Origin: Morinoia aosen
Lineage: Eukaryota > Arthropoda > Malacostraca > Amphipoda > Talitridae
Reading direction: 5' to 3'
Assembly: GCA_030386875.1 (NCBI GenBank)
Contig: CM059560.1
Location: 24,422,683-24,486,682, forward strand
DNA: 64,000 bases
Made by a program: the position numbers and the translations under genes. Positions 14,201 to 26,200 of the stretch are shown here, piece by piece (position 1 is the stretch's first letter; the number at the start of each line of letters is the position of its first letter). The notes below the pieces were generated by a model. That model worked only from the letters and a program-made list of their open reading frames with translations. It was not told the DNA's origin and made no database searches.

Positions 14201-17200
14201 GTTTCCCTTCGGTTGAGATAAAATAGGTTTTTTGTTTTGTTACAGACCATTTTTTTTGAGGGGGGTTACTGCTGCCCTGTTTTCCAGTATATATTACTTT
14301 CTTCAACTTTCTTTCATGTTTTATGATCTTCCTTCTTATCTTAATATTTCTTTGCGCGGAAGATTTTCTGTGGGAACACACTTTGTAGACAGACACCCCG
14401 TTCTGTTAACTCCACGTCAAATTAGGCTTTTCTCCTTTCTTGGGAGCGCTGTTGTTGCGAATATCGAGGCTTAAACTAGCTTATTTAATCTAATTATTTA
14501 ATCTCGAGCTAATGCTTTTGCAATTCATTCGTTTTACTTCCCCTGTTGTCAGTTATTTTGTTTTCCTATGTTAGGAATCGTTCCATTGACAATCGGTCAT
14601 AATTAATTTCGAATTTTTACCAGTTCTATAATCTTTCATTCAAAATTTTGTATTTGAATGGATGGTTTCAAATAGATAAAGGGAAGTCTAGGACACATTT
14701 GGTCATTTCATCTTGCTTCCCATAATAGTTCTGTTATGTTGTTATTATTTCATTTGTAATATTTCACTTAAGATACACAAACACCATAACGAAGTTAGCT
14801 CTTCAGGTAGTGAAGTTAGCGCTGCTGAATATGCAAATGAACATGAGAACCCCTCTTTTTGCACGACATGAACATTTATTTTCAAAAGGAAGGAGACAAG
14901 AAAGAAGAGCTAATGAGTTTAACTGAATTTACCAGAGCAAACAGGTGTAAACTGCAAGACTGGTACCATTAAGCGTTTTGTATTTGAGCGCTCTCAAAGT
15001 GTTGCACGCAGCAACACACAAAAACATTATAGTAGAAAGTGCAGATACGCCTTCCTGTTTTCTAAATAATATTAAATGTGCTTTTAACACGATAGTAAAG
15101 CTGGATTTGCATCACATTATGCTATACAAATTAAATTTGTAATTACAATTGAAAAACATACATCTGATGTCGAAAACATTGACCAGAATATTAAACTATA
15201 CTTTCTCTCCGCTTAATATTTGCATATTTGTCTTCAATGTTGAATTCATTCTTAGTTAGAGAGGAAAGTACACTAAGCTATTTACCATAATTTTCCACAG
15301 AAATTTGTTCATCTAATGACAGGTTGCCAAAGAAGCTTATTAGCTTATTTGGTCTCCATTGCTATTATTTTTCTCTGCTAGATGCTTTATTTTCAAACGA
15401 AATCAGACAATGTAACAATGTACAGTCTTGTGGTAAAGAAACCTCTCAAATCTTTCAAATCCCTAAAATATTTCTGCGCAGCTAGACCATAAATAATCTC
15501 TCTAAGACGCTAATCTATTTTCTCCCTTTTTTCAGGATTCCGTTAATTGACGTTCCAGGAAAATGCGATGCAGGACCACCGTCTTCTTCTTCGTCGACAA
15601 CAAAATACTGCAGTGCAGTTGATGCTAACACGAGCAGTGCTGTCGCAGTGGACCAACTCCTGTCCACCAAATTGGAAGAAAACAACATAGACATGATTCA
15701 AAGGGTGAATAATGGGGCTATAGATTTTCAACACATGCCTATAGAGTACCAAAAGTAGCTTTTACACATATTTGTAGCTTTTTGAAATTTTGGTGGGTTG
15801 AAGTTGGTGTTAAAATTTATTTCTAACATGTGAACACATTTATTTCTCAACAATTCTGCACTCGCTGCCTCCTACTGCATAATAAACAAGTTCACGCATC
15901 AGGAAACGCTAATGCAACAATATACCAATGTATAAATAAACCTTTATACTTTAATAGAGGTCTGCATTTGCTTTCTCTTAGCAGGGCAATATTTTGATAA
16001 TCGAGTACAGGTTTTAAAACACCTATTTCTTTTCATAATATAAACGCTTTCCTTTCTTCATTTTGCCAAAAATTATTGAAAGCTCAATTTTTCATAAAAT
16101 TTCACTACTATGGCATTTTGCAGCTCAAATTTATCGTCGGCCCACGCTTCTAATCTTTACAGGAGGCATTAGTTGAGCTCAGTACTCGTCTCCTTCAAGA
16201 AGAAAAGGAGCAGTCGGAAAGCGAAACAAACTCCAAACAATTTGTGGATAAATTATTCTCGTTGTTGAGTCCGAAAACGGACAATCAGAGTAATTTCTCT
16301 CCTGACACTACTCTCGTCAAAGAGCCTGGGGAGACAAAGAATGACTTGAATGTTAACAGCATCTATGGAGATTGTCAGCACGTGGATGCAAGTTCCTGCT
16401 CGTCAAATGACACAAAACCAAATAAAAGCAACAGCAAGAATGGGTTGGAAGACATCATGGAAGAAAATTCAGCGGAGAAGCCAGACGACCAAGAAGCCCC
16501 AGACGCTGAAACTTCAGAGGGTAACTCTAAGCTAGGAAGAGCTAGTCCACGAAAGAGGCGCATCAAGCTCATCCGAGCCCTTGCTGGACTACTTAGATGG
16601 TAATTCTCTTATATTTTTGCCGCTATTCCAAAGTTTCCTTATTTGAAATGATTAAATATTTTGAAGGAGTTATGCTATTTGTCCTACTATATTGGTAGTC
16701 GACAGCTTCCTAGATTATTACACGGTATGTGCAAGGTGACCATGTTGTGTAACTGCTAGATGAGTTGTTCTTATGTGAATTTTGACCAAAATTTTGGCAT
16801 GACTAAAGACTTGTTAACACAAATGAAACATTCAGGATAAAATCGAAGAAAACCGCTGGCAACGCCGCCAAAGGCTCGGTCCCCTATGCAGTGCAGTTGA
16901 TAGCGGAATTCACGGCATTTTTTGAAGCCCTCCAAGTTTTGCTTCACGCTCACCCACCCCTGGCGCTCGTCGCTGCTCACGGTTAGTGCACAGCTTTTTT
17001 CATTTGGTTTGGTGTCCAGTTTCGCGCACCTCAAATATTTACGTATGTACCCTTTCTAATTAAATTATTTACGCATGCTTGGACTGTTATTTTAAAGGAA
17101 TTTTACACTTTTCTGACAATAATTGTCCACATTTTCAGTTCGACCATCATGTTCTCTATCGAAACCAGAGCAGAAGAGGATAGTATTTCTGCATGCTTCT

Positions 17201-20200
17201 AGAGTTTGGCGTTTCTGCAGGAAGGTAGCTAGGTTGCTGGCTAGGTAGGACTTCGAAACGTTTTTGTTTGTGAGCACTCTCCGAAGATTCGGTGTTCTTC
17301 TAATGTATTCTAGGCTAAATACCGTCACCGTGTTCATTAGCACTTCTATGAGACATATTGTGGGACATGTGTCGTATTAAGTTATTCTATTTTTATTTCT
17401 TAATGTAGTGTTAAGGCAAATTTCTCAAGCAGGATCATGTGTACTCACTATGTCTGCTCGTCTTACGTTCATATAATGTTCGAATTTCGTTTTAGACGTC
17501 CCGAGCGTGAGTTACTTCACACCGAGATTCTAGGAATAAAGTTCTAAAACAAAATGACTCGTACTTTGAAAATTTTTGAGCTCTAATCAGTGTCCAGATA
17601 AACTATCGTATACTGTATCTTATCAGATGGGTTCTACATAATTGATAATACTCCATCTGGTATCTAAATTTGTGTCAACTGCCCAAAATTATTCGTACTC
17701 AAATTTGTTCAATTGAGTACTTCTGTCAGTTTTAATTTGTTTAGGCCACGGGATGTCAACGTTCTGGGATTTGCTAGAAGGAGTGTCGGATGCTGGCCTC
17801 CACGTGGTGCGTTTCAAGTGTACGGCCGATGTCACTCCGGAGGACCTCCAAGAAACCTTAACTGAGCAGCTTCAGAAAGTAACAAGAGAAGCAGACACTG
17901 ACCCTGATTCTAAAGAGCTTCTTTCAGATGAGTTACACTCTTCGAGTTCCCGTAATGAAATTTGCTCTGAAACTAAACATTTACGAAGGACTATTGAGAA
18001 GTCAGAAGCTTCAACGCCACCAAAGGAAGTTCTGAGTAGCTCTGGTCCAGAAATTAGTACTGATGATATTACAATTCCTGAAGCAACCTCAGTGAAATTG
18101 ACCTTTACAGCTTCAAACGTTCATGACGGCGAAAAAAATAGTCAAATGACCGCACAAAACACATTTGTGGAAGAAAGTAATCATGAAAACGGAGCTGGAG
18201 GATGGTCGCCGACCCAACAGAACGATGAAATTGCACTCAGAACTGCACGGGACGATGATCTGCTTCTGCTTCTCGAAGACGTTCATTTACTGAACAATGG
18301 CCACGATAAAGGAAGAACGATGTGGCAATGTATAAGGTGAGAATTGCACGTCTGATACTTAATTAATTTTTTCTTCGACCTGAATATATCTTCAGTTTAA
18401 CGAAAGATGGAAGGATGCTAATGTATTGGTAAAATGTGGAAAAGAAATTTGACATCTATACTTGTCATATGTACTTGTTTCAAAATAATTCTTTTATGCG
18501 ATGATACGCTAGTTTATATCATGGTTGACTGCACTTTTATTATTTCTGTTTTAGTGCCGGTCTAACCGTCCAGCTGCTGCTCAAAGACCTCTGTCATTGT
18601 TACGACAGTAAGATCTGACCCCATTTCAAAACTCTTCATATAAGTAAATACAAATAAAAAGTTGTGTGCCTATTCATTTCCAGAAGTATCGTGGAAAACA
18701 AAAGCTTCTACGCGTATAAATCAGGCAAGAAAATAGCGCTGGAGCGAGTCATTCCAGTCTTGACTGTCGCGTGCAGCCGCCACACCAAAGTGGTCGCCAT
18801 GGCCAGGCACATTCGACGTCATTTTGTGTTCGTTAATTTTCCTTCTCCATCCTCAGTCCGCGTTCACCACATCATCCAGGTGTGGGTCACTCTAAGAGTT
18901 AAGCTTTAGTGTTTTTATCGGGGAAGGAAAAATGAAATTTTTGTGTGTTCATTTTGGCGGGGAACGATGCATTTAAGGGGAATGTTCTACGCATAACAAT
19001 AATTTCTAATACGATTATAATGGGTGTTAATGTTATCTCCCTGCCTTCAAACGCATGTTGTATTAAATTTGAAAGGTCGTTTGATGTTAAACAGTAATTG
19101 AACTCAGTGCACGGGGTGACTATGAACATTGAGCTTGCTGTTGAACGACGCTATACCTTTAAAAAATATAAATAGTGTTATACTTTCTTCAAATTACGAT
19201 TACGACCATGAAACAGACGTCTTTTTTGAAGAATGTTAGAACTAAAAAAAATTATTATTTGCGTTTGCCTTGTCCCGGTGTGCAGTGGAGAAAGGTAGTT
19301 ATCAGTTTTAATATATTCCCTACATGGTAGACATTGAACATTTAAAATTAATACTAATGGTGATATTATCTCTGTATTCGGCATAATATTTCAAATGTTG
19401 TTCCTAGGTACAATGATTGAGAAGAATAATTCCATCACTTAAGAGGACCTGATCCCCTAATTTATTTATTGAGTGTTTGCTCATCAACAGAAGCATTTGG
19501 AGGATGTAGATTCTTCCATCAAGGACAGAGATGACTTGTCAAGTAAACTTCATATAATTATCAAAGCTCTGCATTCCAAATTTGACGAGCTCGTGGACGG
19601 AGATCTGCCTGCACAAAATAAAATTTATCCAACATTTGAAGATCACGAGTCTCTTGGGAATGTTCACCCTCGCGAGACGAGCAGCGACGGTAGTATTAAT
19701 TCTGATGAGAATTTCACATCGAGTGACAACACTAAGTTCAAAAATGCCAGGACTGTCACGCCAAAAGACGATACGAAGCACGGATGTGACCCGATCCTTC
19801 ACCACCTCATAAGGCTAACCCAACGCTTGGGCCGAAGCTTCCCTAGAGTCAGTTCCTCATCTCCTGACGCTGCTCAGAATCTAATAGTGAGGCAGTGCAT
19901 GCAAGTGTACCAAGCAACGAAAATTTGTGGACCGCAGCTCTCTGAAGAAGTCAAAGGCGTGCTGCAGTCGCATTTTGACAGGCCAGCTGCCTCTGATGAG
20001 CGTGTCTGGTGGATGGACTGCACGCATCCAGGCAATCCGATTCTACGAATTGCGAAAAACTTTGAAGATTTCGAAGCTAAACTTCAGGTTTGGATCTCGA
20101 TTTTTATTCAAAGTTTTGAAAATTAATTTAATTTTAAACTCTTCAGTATTTGTAGCTAAAATTTTCTTTCGTTTTGAACGATGTTCCAATTTGAAATATA

Positions 20201-23200
20201 TTTCAATAGCAAAATAGGTTTGTGGGATTACAGGGATGGACTAAGATAAACTTCAAGTGTCTATAAGTTTAAGGGCATACTTGAAACTGGGAGCCCCTTC
20301 TGAACTCGAGGGAGTCATTGAATCTTGAAATATTTCTTTCAACTTAACGTAGCACCCGCAGTGTTTTGAGGCAAAGAGAAGAGCCTTAAAGAAAAGTTTC
20401 CAATAGAACTTAAATTTCTTTCTTAAGAGAAAATAGTCTTCAGATTTTGATGGAATACCGTCAATGGCTTTATGAAAATATGATATTTAGCATATATCTC
20501 AAGATTTCTATCTCGTCACCACGTGCAGATCAGCAAGTTTATCAGGGCAATTTGACCGATTAAATCCCAAATTGAACAATCTTTGTCAATAACGGTATTT
20601 CCTGCAGCCACACATCGAGCACACTCGATTCATTACGACTAGAGGTCACCTGGGCACCGTGCAGCGCATGCTGGAGGCCCTACACGACTGTACCCAGGCT
20701 CACCTCATTGTGTCGGGTAGCCCCGGCAGCGGCAGGAGGACGATGCTGCTCTCAGCTCTGCGGTATTCTAACTACCGGTCAGTCATTCTTTTCGGCCCTG
20801 CTGCACGAGCTCATTCACTTTGCTCTGTACGGGCATTTGGTATTATTTTCTGACTGAAATTCATCTTAATTCTATTGAAATTCTGTTGTCTTCTGTTGGA
20901 ATTTCGCATTTACTATTTGAAAATTCCTGCAGAAGTTTTTGGAAATTCCTCGTGACTCATGAGAATTTGCTGCGCACTACTTGAAAAGTCGTTGTGCCCT
21001 ATATGTGAAAATTCGTGCCTTGAAGAAAAATTTGTTCTTAAATTAAGATTTGTTGCGTCTTGCCTAAAATTTTGTCGTGTCCTGTTGAAATCTTGTGTCT
21101 TGCGTGAAAACTTGTCGTACCTTGCGTGAAAACTTGTCATGCCTTGCGTGAAAACTTGTCATGCCTTGCGTGAAAACTTGTCATACCTTGCATGAAAACT
21201 TGTCATGCCTTGCGTGAAAACTTGTCATGCCTTGCGTGAAAAATTGTCATGCCTTGCGTGAAAAATTGTCATGCCTTGCGTGAAAACTTGTCATGCCTTG
21301 CGTGAAAACTTGTCATGCCTTGCGTGAAAAATTGTCTTGCCTTGCGTGAAAAATTGTCTTGCCTTGCGTGAAAAATTGTCATACCTTGCATGAAAACTTG
21401 TCATGCCTTGCGTGAAAACTTGTCATGCCTGGCGTGAAAACTTGTCATGCCTTGCGTGAAAAATTGTCATGCCTTGCGTGAAAAATTGTCGTGTCTTGCG
21501 TGAAAAATTGTTGTGTCTTGCGTGAAAACTTGTAATGCTTTGCGTGAAAACTTGTCATGCCTTGTGTGGTGAAATAGAATAAATTAGGCATATATATTTG
21601 GCAAAATCACATCACATTTTATTTTTGAGCTAAATTACGTGAAGCTATAACATTTAAAGAAGGGTAAACATTCTGCGGGGCTACAAACATTGTAATGTGT
21701 TGTGTGTCGTGTCGGCGAGGGTCGGTTCTTTGTGCAGCGCTCTCAAGTGCTTGAAACAGGATGTCATATATCAAGGTGCCACAAGGCGGTTGGCGCTTCG
21801 TCCAAACTTCTACGGTTCAGGCGTCCATACAACACAAGCACACACAAGCCGAGGCTTTGGAGGGCAAGGAGGCTGACATGACGTATGAACAGAGGCCCAC
21901 ACAACCTGAGCCAATCACCGCTCGTGAAAGGAATGACGCAAGAAGGTGTGTCTGAGAACACACCAACGGGAGTCCCAGACGTCAGAACAAACGAGAATTC
22001 CGCCAATCAGGATGCAGATGCTGCCTCTGTAGATTGGATGCTTCGAGATCAATCTCGAAGCAAGGAGGCGAAACGCTTATAAGGAGGGTAGATGAAGCCT
22101 CGGGAGGATTTTTTTTTTGTGGAGCGACAAGGGAAGCAGCGAGAATCTGAGTGCGTGAGCAAGTGCACCCGTCCCTTGCCGGGAGGGGGCGCACAAGAAC
22201 AATGAAATGGACATCGGCGTGAAGTTACCAGCAGACATCGATACGATAACTTGCAAGAAGGACCGCTCAAAACACCTCAACTGCATCGAAACGGCAACTT
22301 GCAACAAAGACCGTTCAGAATACCTCGGCTGCGCGGTGATTATCGACAAGAGACAAAGTGTCAACAACTCTACAGAAAGCCTTCTATTGGCTTCTACACC
22401 AACTCCAAATTCGCAAGCAACTCCACCTTCTCCAACAAGATAATTGTCCAAGTTCATCTTCAAGCCAGCAGTGATGTCGAGCGCTGAAAGATCTGCAAGT
22501 GGCGGGCCGACGCTGTCACGCATTTCTCAGCCTGAGCGCAAGCGCAGACAGAAAACCGCAGCATCGCCGAGCAAGATGAGCAGACCGAGTCCGCGTGCAG
22601 GCTTCAGAATTGAAAAGAAAATCCAGCATCAATGGAATGGAATTAGGTCAGCTGCAGCCGCACATCACAGCGGAGTGGAAAGTGTATAATTGTCGGCAGG
22701 GTGAATTCGAAAAATGAGAGCCCTGTTAGGTGGTGATAAAAGTTCAATTTCAGATGTAGAAGAGCACCCAGAAAAGTGTTTTTCAAAGTGTTGCGCAAAT
22801 CATATAAATTATAGGCAATCGGTTTCCTGTGTTCATTTAGTCGAGGATCGAATTCACGTTGTGAATGGTACGACGCTTCATATGATTCGACACCTTGTCA
22901 CAATCACAGGTTAAATCGTGATGTGTCATTATCGTAAAAATTATGCTTGTGTTGCTGTGGAGCCCGTGATTGTGTGGATGCGTAATTTGTTGTCAACGAA
23001 GGAGTATTGGTAACTTGAATTATCGGTAAGCATCAAATTTATACCATGTCGTGTTTAAAGTTTTATGGTGGTAGAAATGTGCATACTTTCATTAACGCAG
23101 TTGTGCCCTTTCAAATCATTTCGGTCCAATGCCTTGTGTGCTTGATCCACGTGTTTTTCCCAAAATCAATTCATGTAAATCTTCAATCCTTTTATTCTCC

Positions 23201-26200
23201 ATGTCTGGTATGCAGGTGTGCGCAAGCATGATGGATAATACTTTAAAATGTGTCCGGGGGTTGAGAGTCCCTCAGCGTATGGGAAGGGGGTCCTAAACCC
23301 ACCCCTTTCTCCGTATCGCAACACCTTGCATGAAAAATTGTCGTGCCCAATGTAAAAATTGTCGTGCCCTATGTAAAAATTTGTCGGGGCCCCATAAAAA
23401 TATTGGTCTAGCGCTATGTGAAAAGTGGGTTGCTCTGTGGAGACAAATTTGTTGTGCCCCTTTTCAAAATGCGTCGAACAGCCCTACATGTTGTTGCGTT
23501 GTACATAGAATGAAAATTGTTTTAATTATAACTAAATAGGTTTAGCCCTTTGAAACTATATTTGACCTTGTGAAAATTGTTTTGACCGTGTGAAAGTTGT
23601 TTTGAAAGTGTGAAAATGGTTTTGACCGTATGAAAATGGTTTTGACCGTGTGAAAATGGTTTTGGCCTCGTGAAAATTGTTTTAACAGTGTGAAAATTGT
23701 TTTGACTGTGTGAAAATTGTTTTGGCCGAGTGAAAATTGTTTTGGCCGTGTGAAAGTTGTTTTGACCGTGTGAAAGTTGTTTTGACCGTGTGAAAGTTGT
23801 TTTGAACGTGTGAAAGTTGTTTTGACCGTGTGAAAGTTGTTTTGACCGTGTGAAAGTTGTTTTGACAGTGTGAAAGTTGTTTTGACTGTGTGAAAGTTGT
23901 TTTGACTGTGTAAAAGTTGTTTTGACCGTGTGAAAGTTGTTTTGACCGTGTGAAAGTTGTTTTGACCGTGTGAAAGTTGTTTTGACTGTGTGAAAGTTGT
24001 TTTGACTGTGTGAAAGTTGTTTTGACTGTGTAAAAGTTGTTTTGACCGTGTGAAAATTCTCTTGACCTTGTTAAAATTTTCTTGACCATGTTAAAATTTT
24101 CTTGACCATGTTAAAATTTTCTTGACCATGATAAAATTTTCTTGACTCTTTGAGTATTGGTATAGCCCTGTGAATGGAAGTGCATTTGACCACGTTGAAA
24201 TTGGTTTGGCAATTTTAAAATAACTGGTACAGCTATTTAAAAATAATAGGTTGGCAATTTGAATAAATGGGTTTGACCCTTTGAAAATAGCAAGTTTGAC
24301 CATTCGAAAATAACAAGTTAGACCATTCGAAATATTTTGGTTTGGCTATTTGTGAAAAACTTGTATGGCCTTTTGATAATGATTAATTTGGGCATGAAGA
24401 TATTTTTTCTGTCATTGGGAAAATAATTAAAAATAAATAAAATAAAATAAAATCTTCTTACCGGGAAAGTGCTCTTTTGAAATTGCTAAATTGACTGGAA
24501 AAATCCTCATAGTTCATAAAATGGCTCAGAGCGTTCCATGTAGTGCAAATTGTTTTCCGACTGTAGAATTGAGCATCACAGAAAGGAAGGACAAGCTGTC
24601 TCACTTTCTTGGTTTATTTTCAAATTCTTTGTCTTGCGCTCCTTCGTAGGAGTGTAATCACGATCAGATTACAGGGTATGAGAGAAGATATTGAACTGTT
24701 AGTAGTTAAACGGGACTCTCACCATTTTTTTCTCTCTTTCGATATGCTTGTGTGATGTACGCATGGAAGCGTTGTTTGTTATTGCAGAGTGTTCGAGGTG
24801 CTACCTTCGACCTGCGAACCACAAGGTGACGGAAGCGAGGACTGGTTGCACACTCTCCGTCTTGCGCTCAGGGAACTTCTGAAGGAAAGCAACCACTGCG
24901 CCGTCGTGGTGCGGCCTAGGCTTTTACCTCAGCACATTTTGTACAAGCTCGTCGCTCTTGCAGTTGACGGTGAGGAATGAATTTGATACCTTCACGTCAA
25001 CCAGTTTATTATGCAGGAGTCATTATCATGGGATTTCAGCATGTGTTAGCAGATTAAAATAATTTATGGATTTTGTGCGTGTGTTGTAAGTCCTATTGTT
25101 AGCTTAGAATCTAACATTAAAATTCAGTTGTCATTATTGCATGGTTTCTGCCTATTCATTACACTCTATTCATTTTTTTAAACTAGTTTGACGTTGAGGA
25201 GATACTGCAAGAAAAGTGTGTGTGTTTTAATAGTGAAAAGAGGTAAGAGAAATTTGAATAACATAAAGGAAGGTGCCGAGAAGAATTCTAACCAGCTACT
25301 TTTACTGGATCTATCATTTCACAGTCAAATAGCATGCATTATAGCTGAATTATCTCCCACGCTTGTCTTGGTCGCACCTGCTTGAAAAATTCCTGCAGTG
25401 ATGAAGCTGTGTACCTTCAGCCAAATGTGTAAGTGAAATCAATGGAGGTGGATCATGCACCGTCAGCTTAATGACCGCTGAAGAAGTATATTTCTGATTT
25501 CGTTATTTAGGCGTTTTATAGCTCTTTTCAATCAGTGAAATTTCAATGCGTGATACGTGTAATATTGTCCGAATTTACAGTTTTATCTTCCTTTCAAGGT
25601 TAAGAGAACAAAACACAAAACCTCTAAATTTGCCACATGATAGAAAATAAGCACCCTGAACGGCGTTGCTTGACTATGTAATATTAACTTATCTAACCAA
25701 ACAATATTCATTTAATTGACCAGATAAAGTTCGCTTGCCTGACTAGATGAAATTTGCTTGCCTGACCAAATAACTTCGTCAGGCTGGGCGCGTGGGGTAT
25801 TCACTACAGAGGAAGAAGAGGAGCTGCTACGTCATGAGCGAGCTGCTGAAAATCTGGGCAAGGCTTGGAACGCTCCTGCCCACCTGGTCCATCTTCTTCC
25901 GGAAGAACTGTTCAAGTACCGCAATGTCTTGAAATGCAAGCTGCGGTCTAAGCTTCATGTTTGCTTCATTGTCGATTCCCCTGATGTGAGAATACTCAAA
26001 TATTGTTCCGCATTTTTCTGTTTATAGTTCTTAACTTCTTTGCTAGATGGCATTGGAAAGCATTGGTTCACAGTCTCAACGGTTAAGTCAATTTCTGGCC
26101 AGAACAGTATCAGTTTATTTATCGTTGAACAGCAACCGAGTTCGATTTAGTGCCATTTGTTGTATTTATGTGGGAAGCATGTCTGATTTCAAATCAGAAA

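Noticed and set aside
18662..18879. Earlier start of exon 15 at 18662
   Set aside because: The AG at 18660-18661 follows AAATAAAA with no pyrimidine tract, while the TTTCCAG at 18683 gives the right phase from exon 14.
21576..23324. LTR retrotransposon
   Set aside because: No pair of long direct repeats, primer-binding site or Pol motif could be found.
23682..24089. Minus-strand 135-codon ORF rich in SKQLSHSQNNFHTVKTTF
   Set aside because: Translation of the 20-bp minisatellite; the repeat has few stops in this frame.
20890..24400. CRISPR-like array
   Set aside because: Units are head-to-tail with no unique spacers, in a eukaryotic intron.
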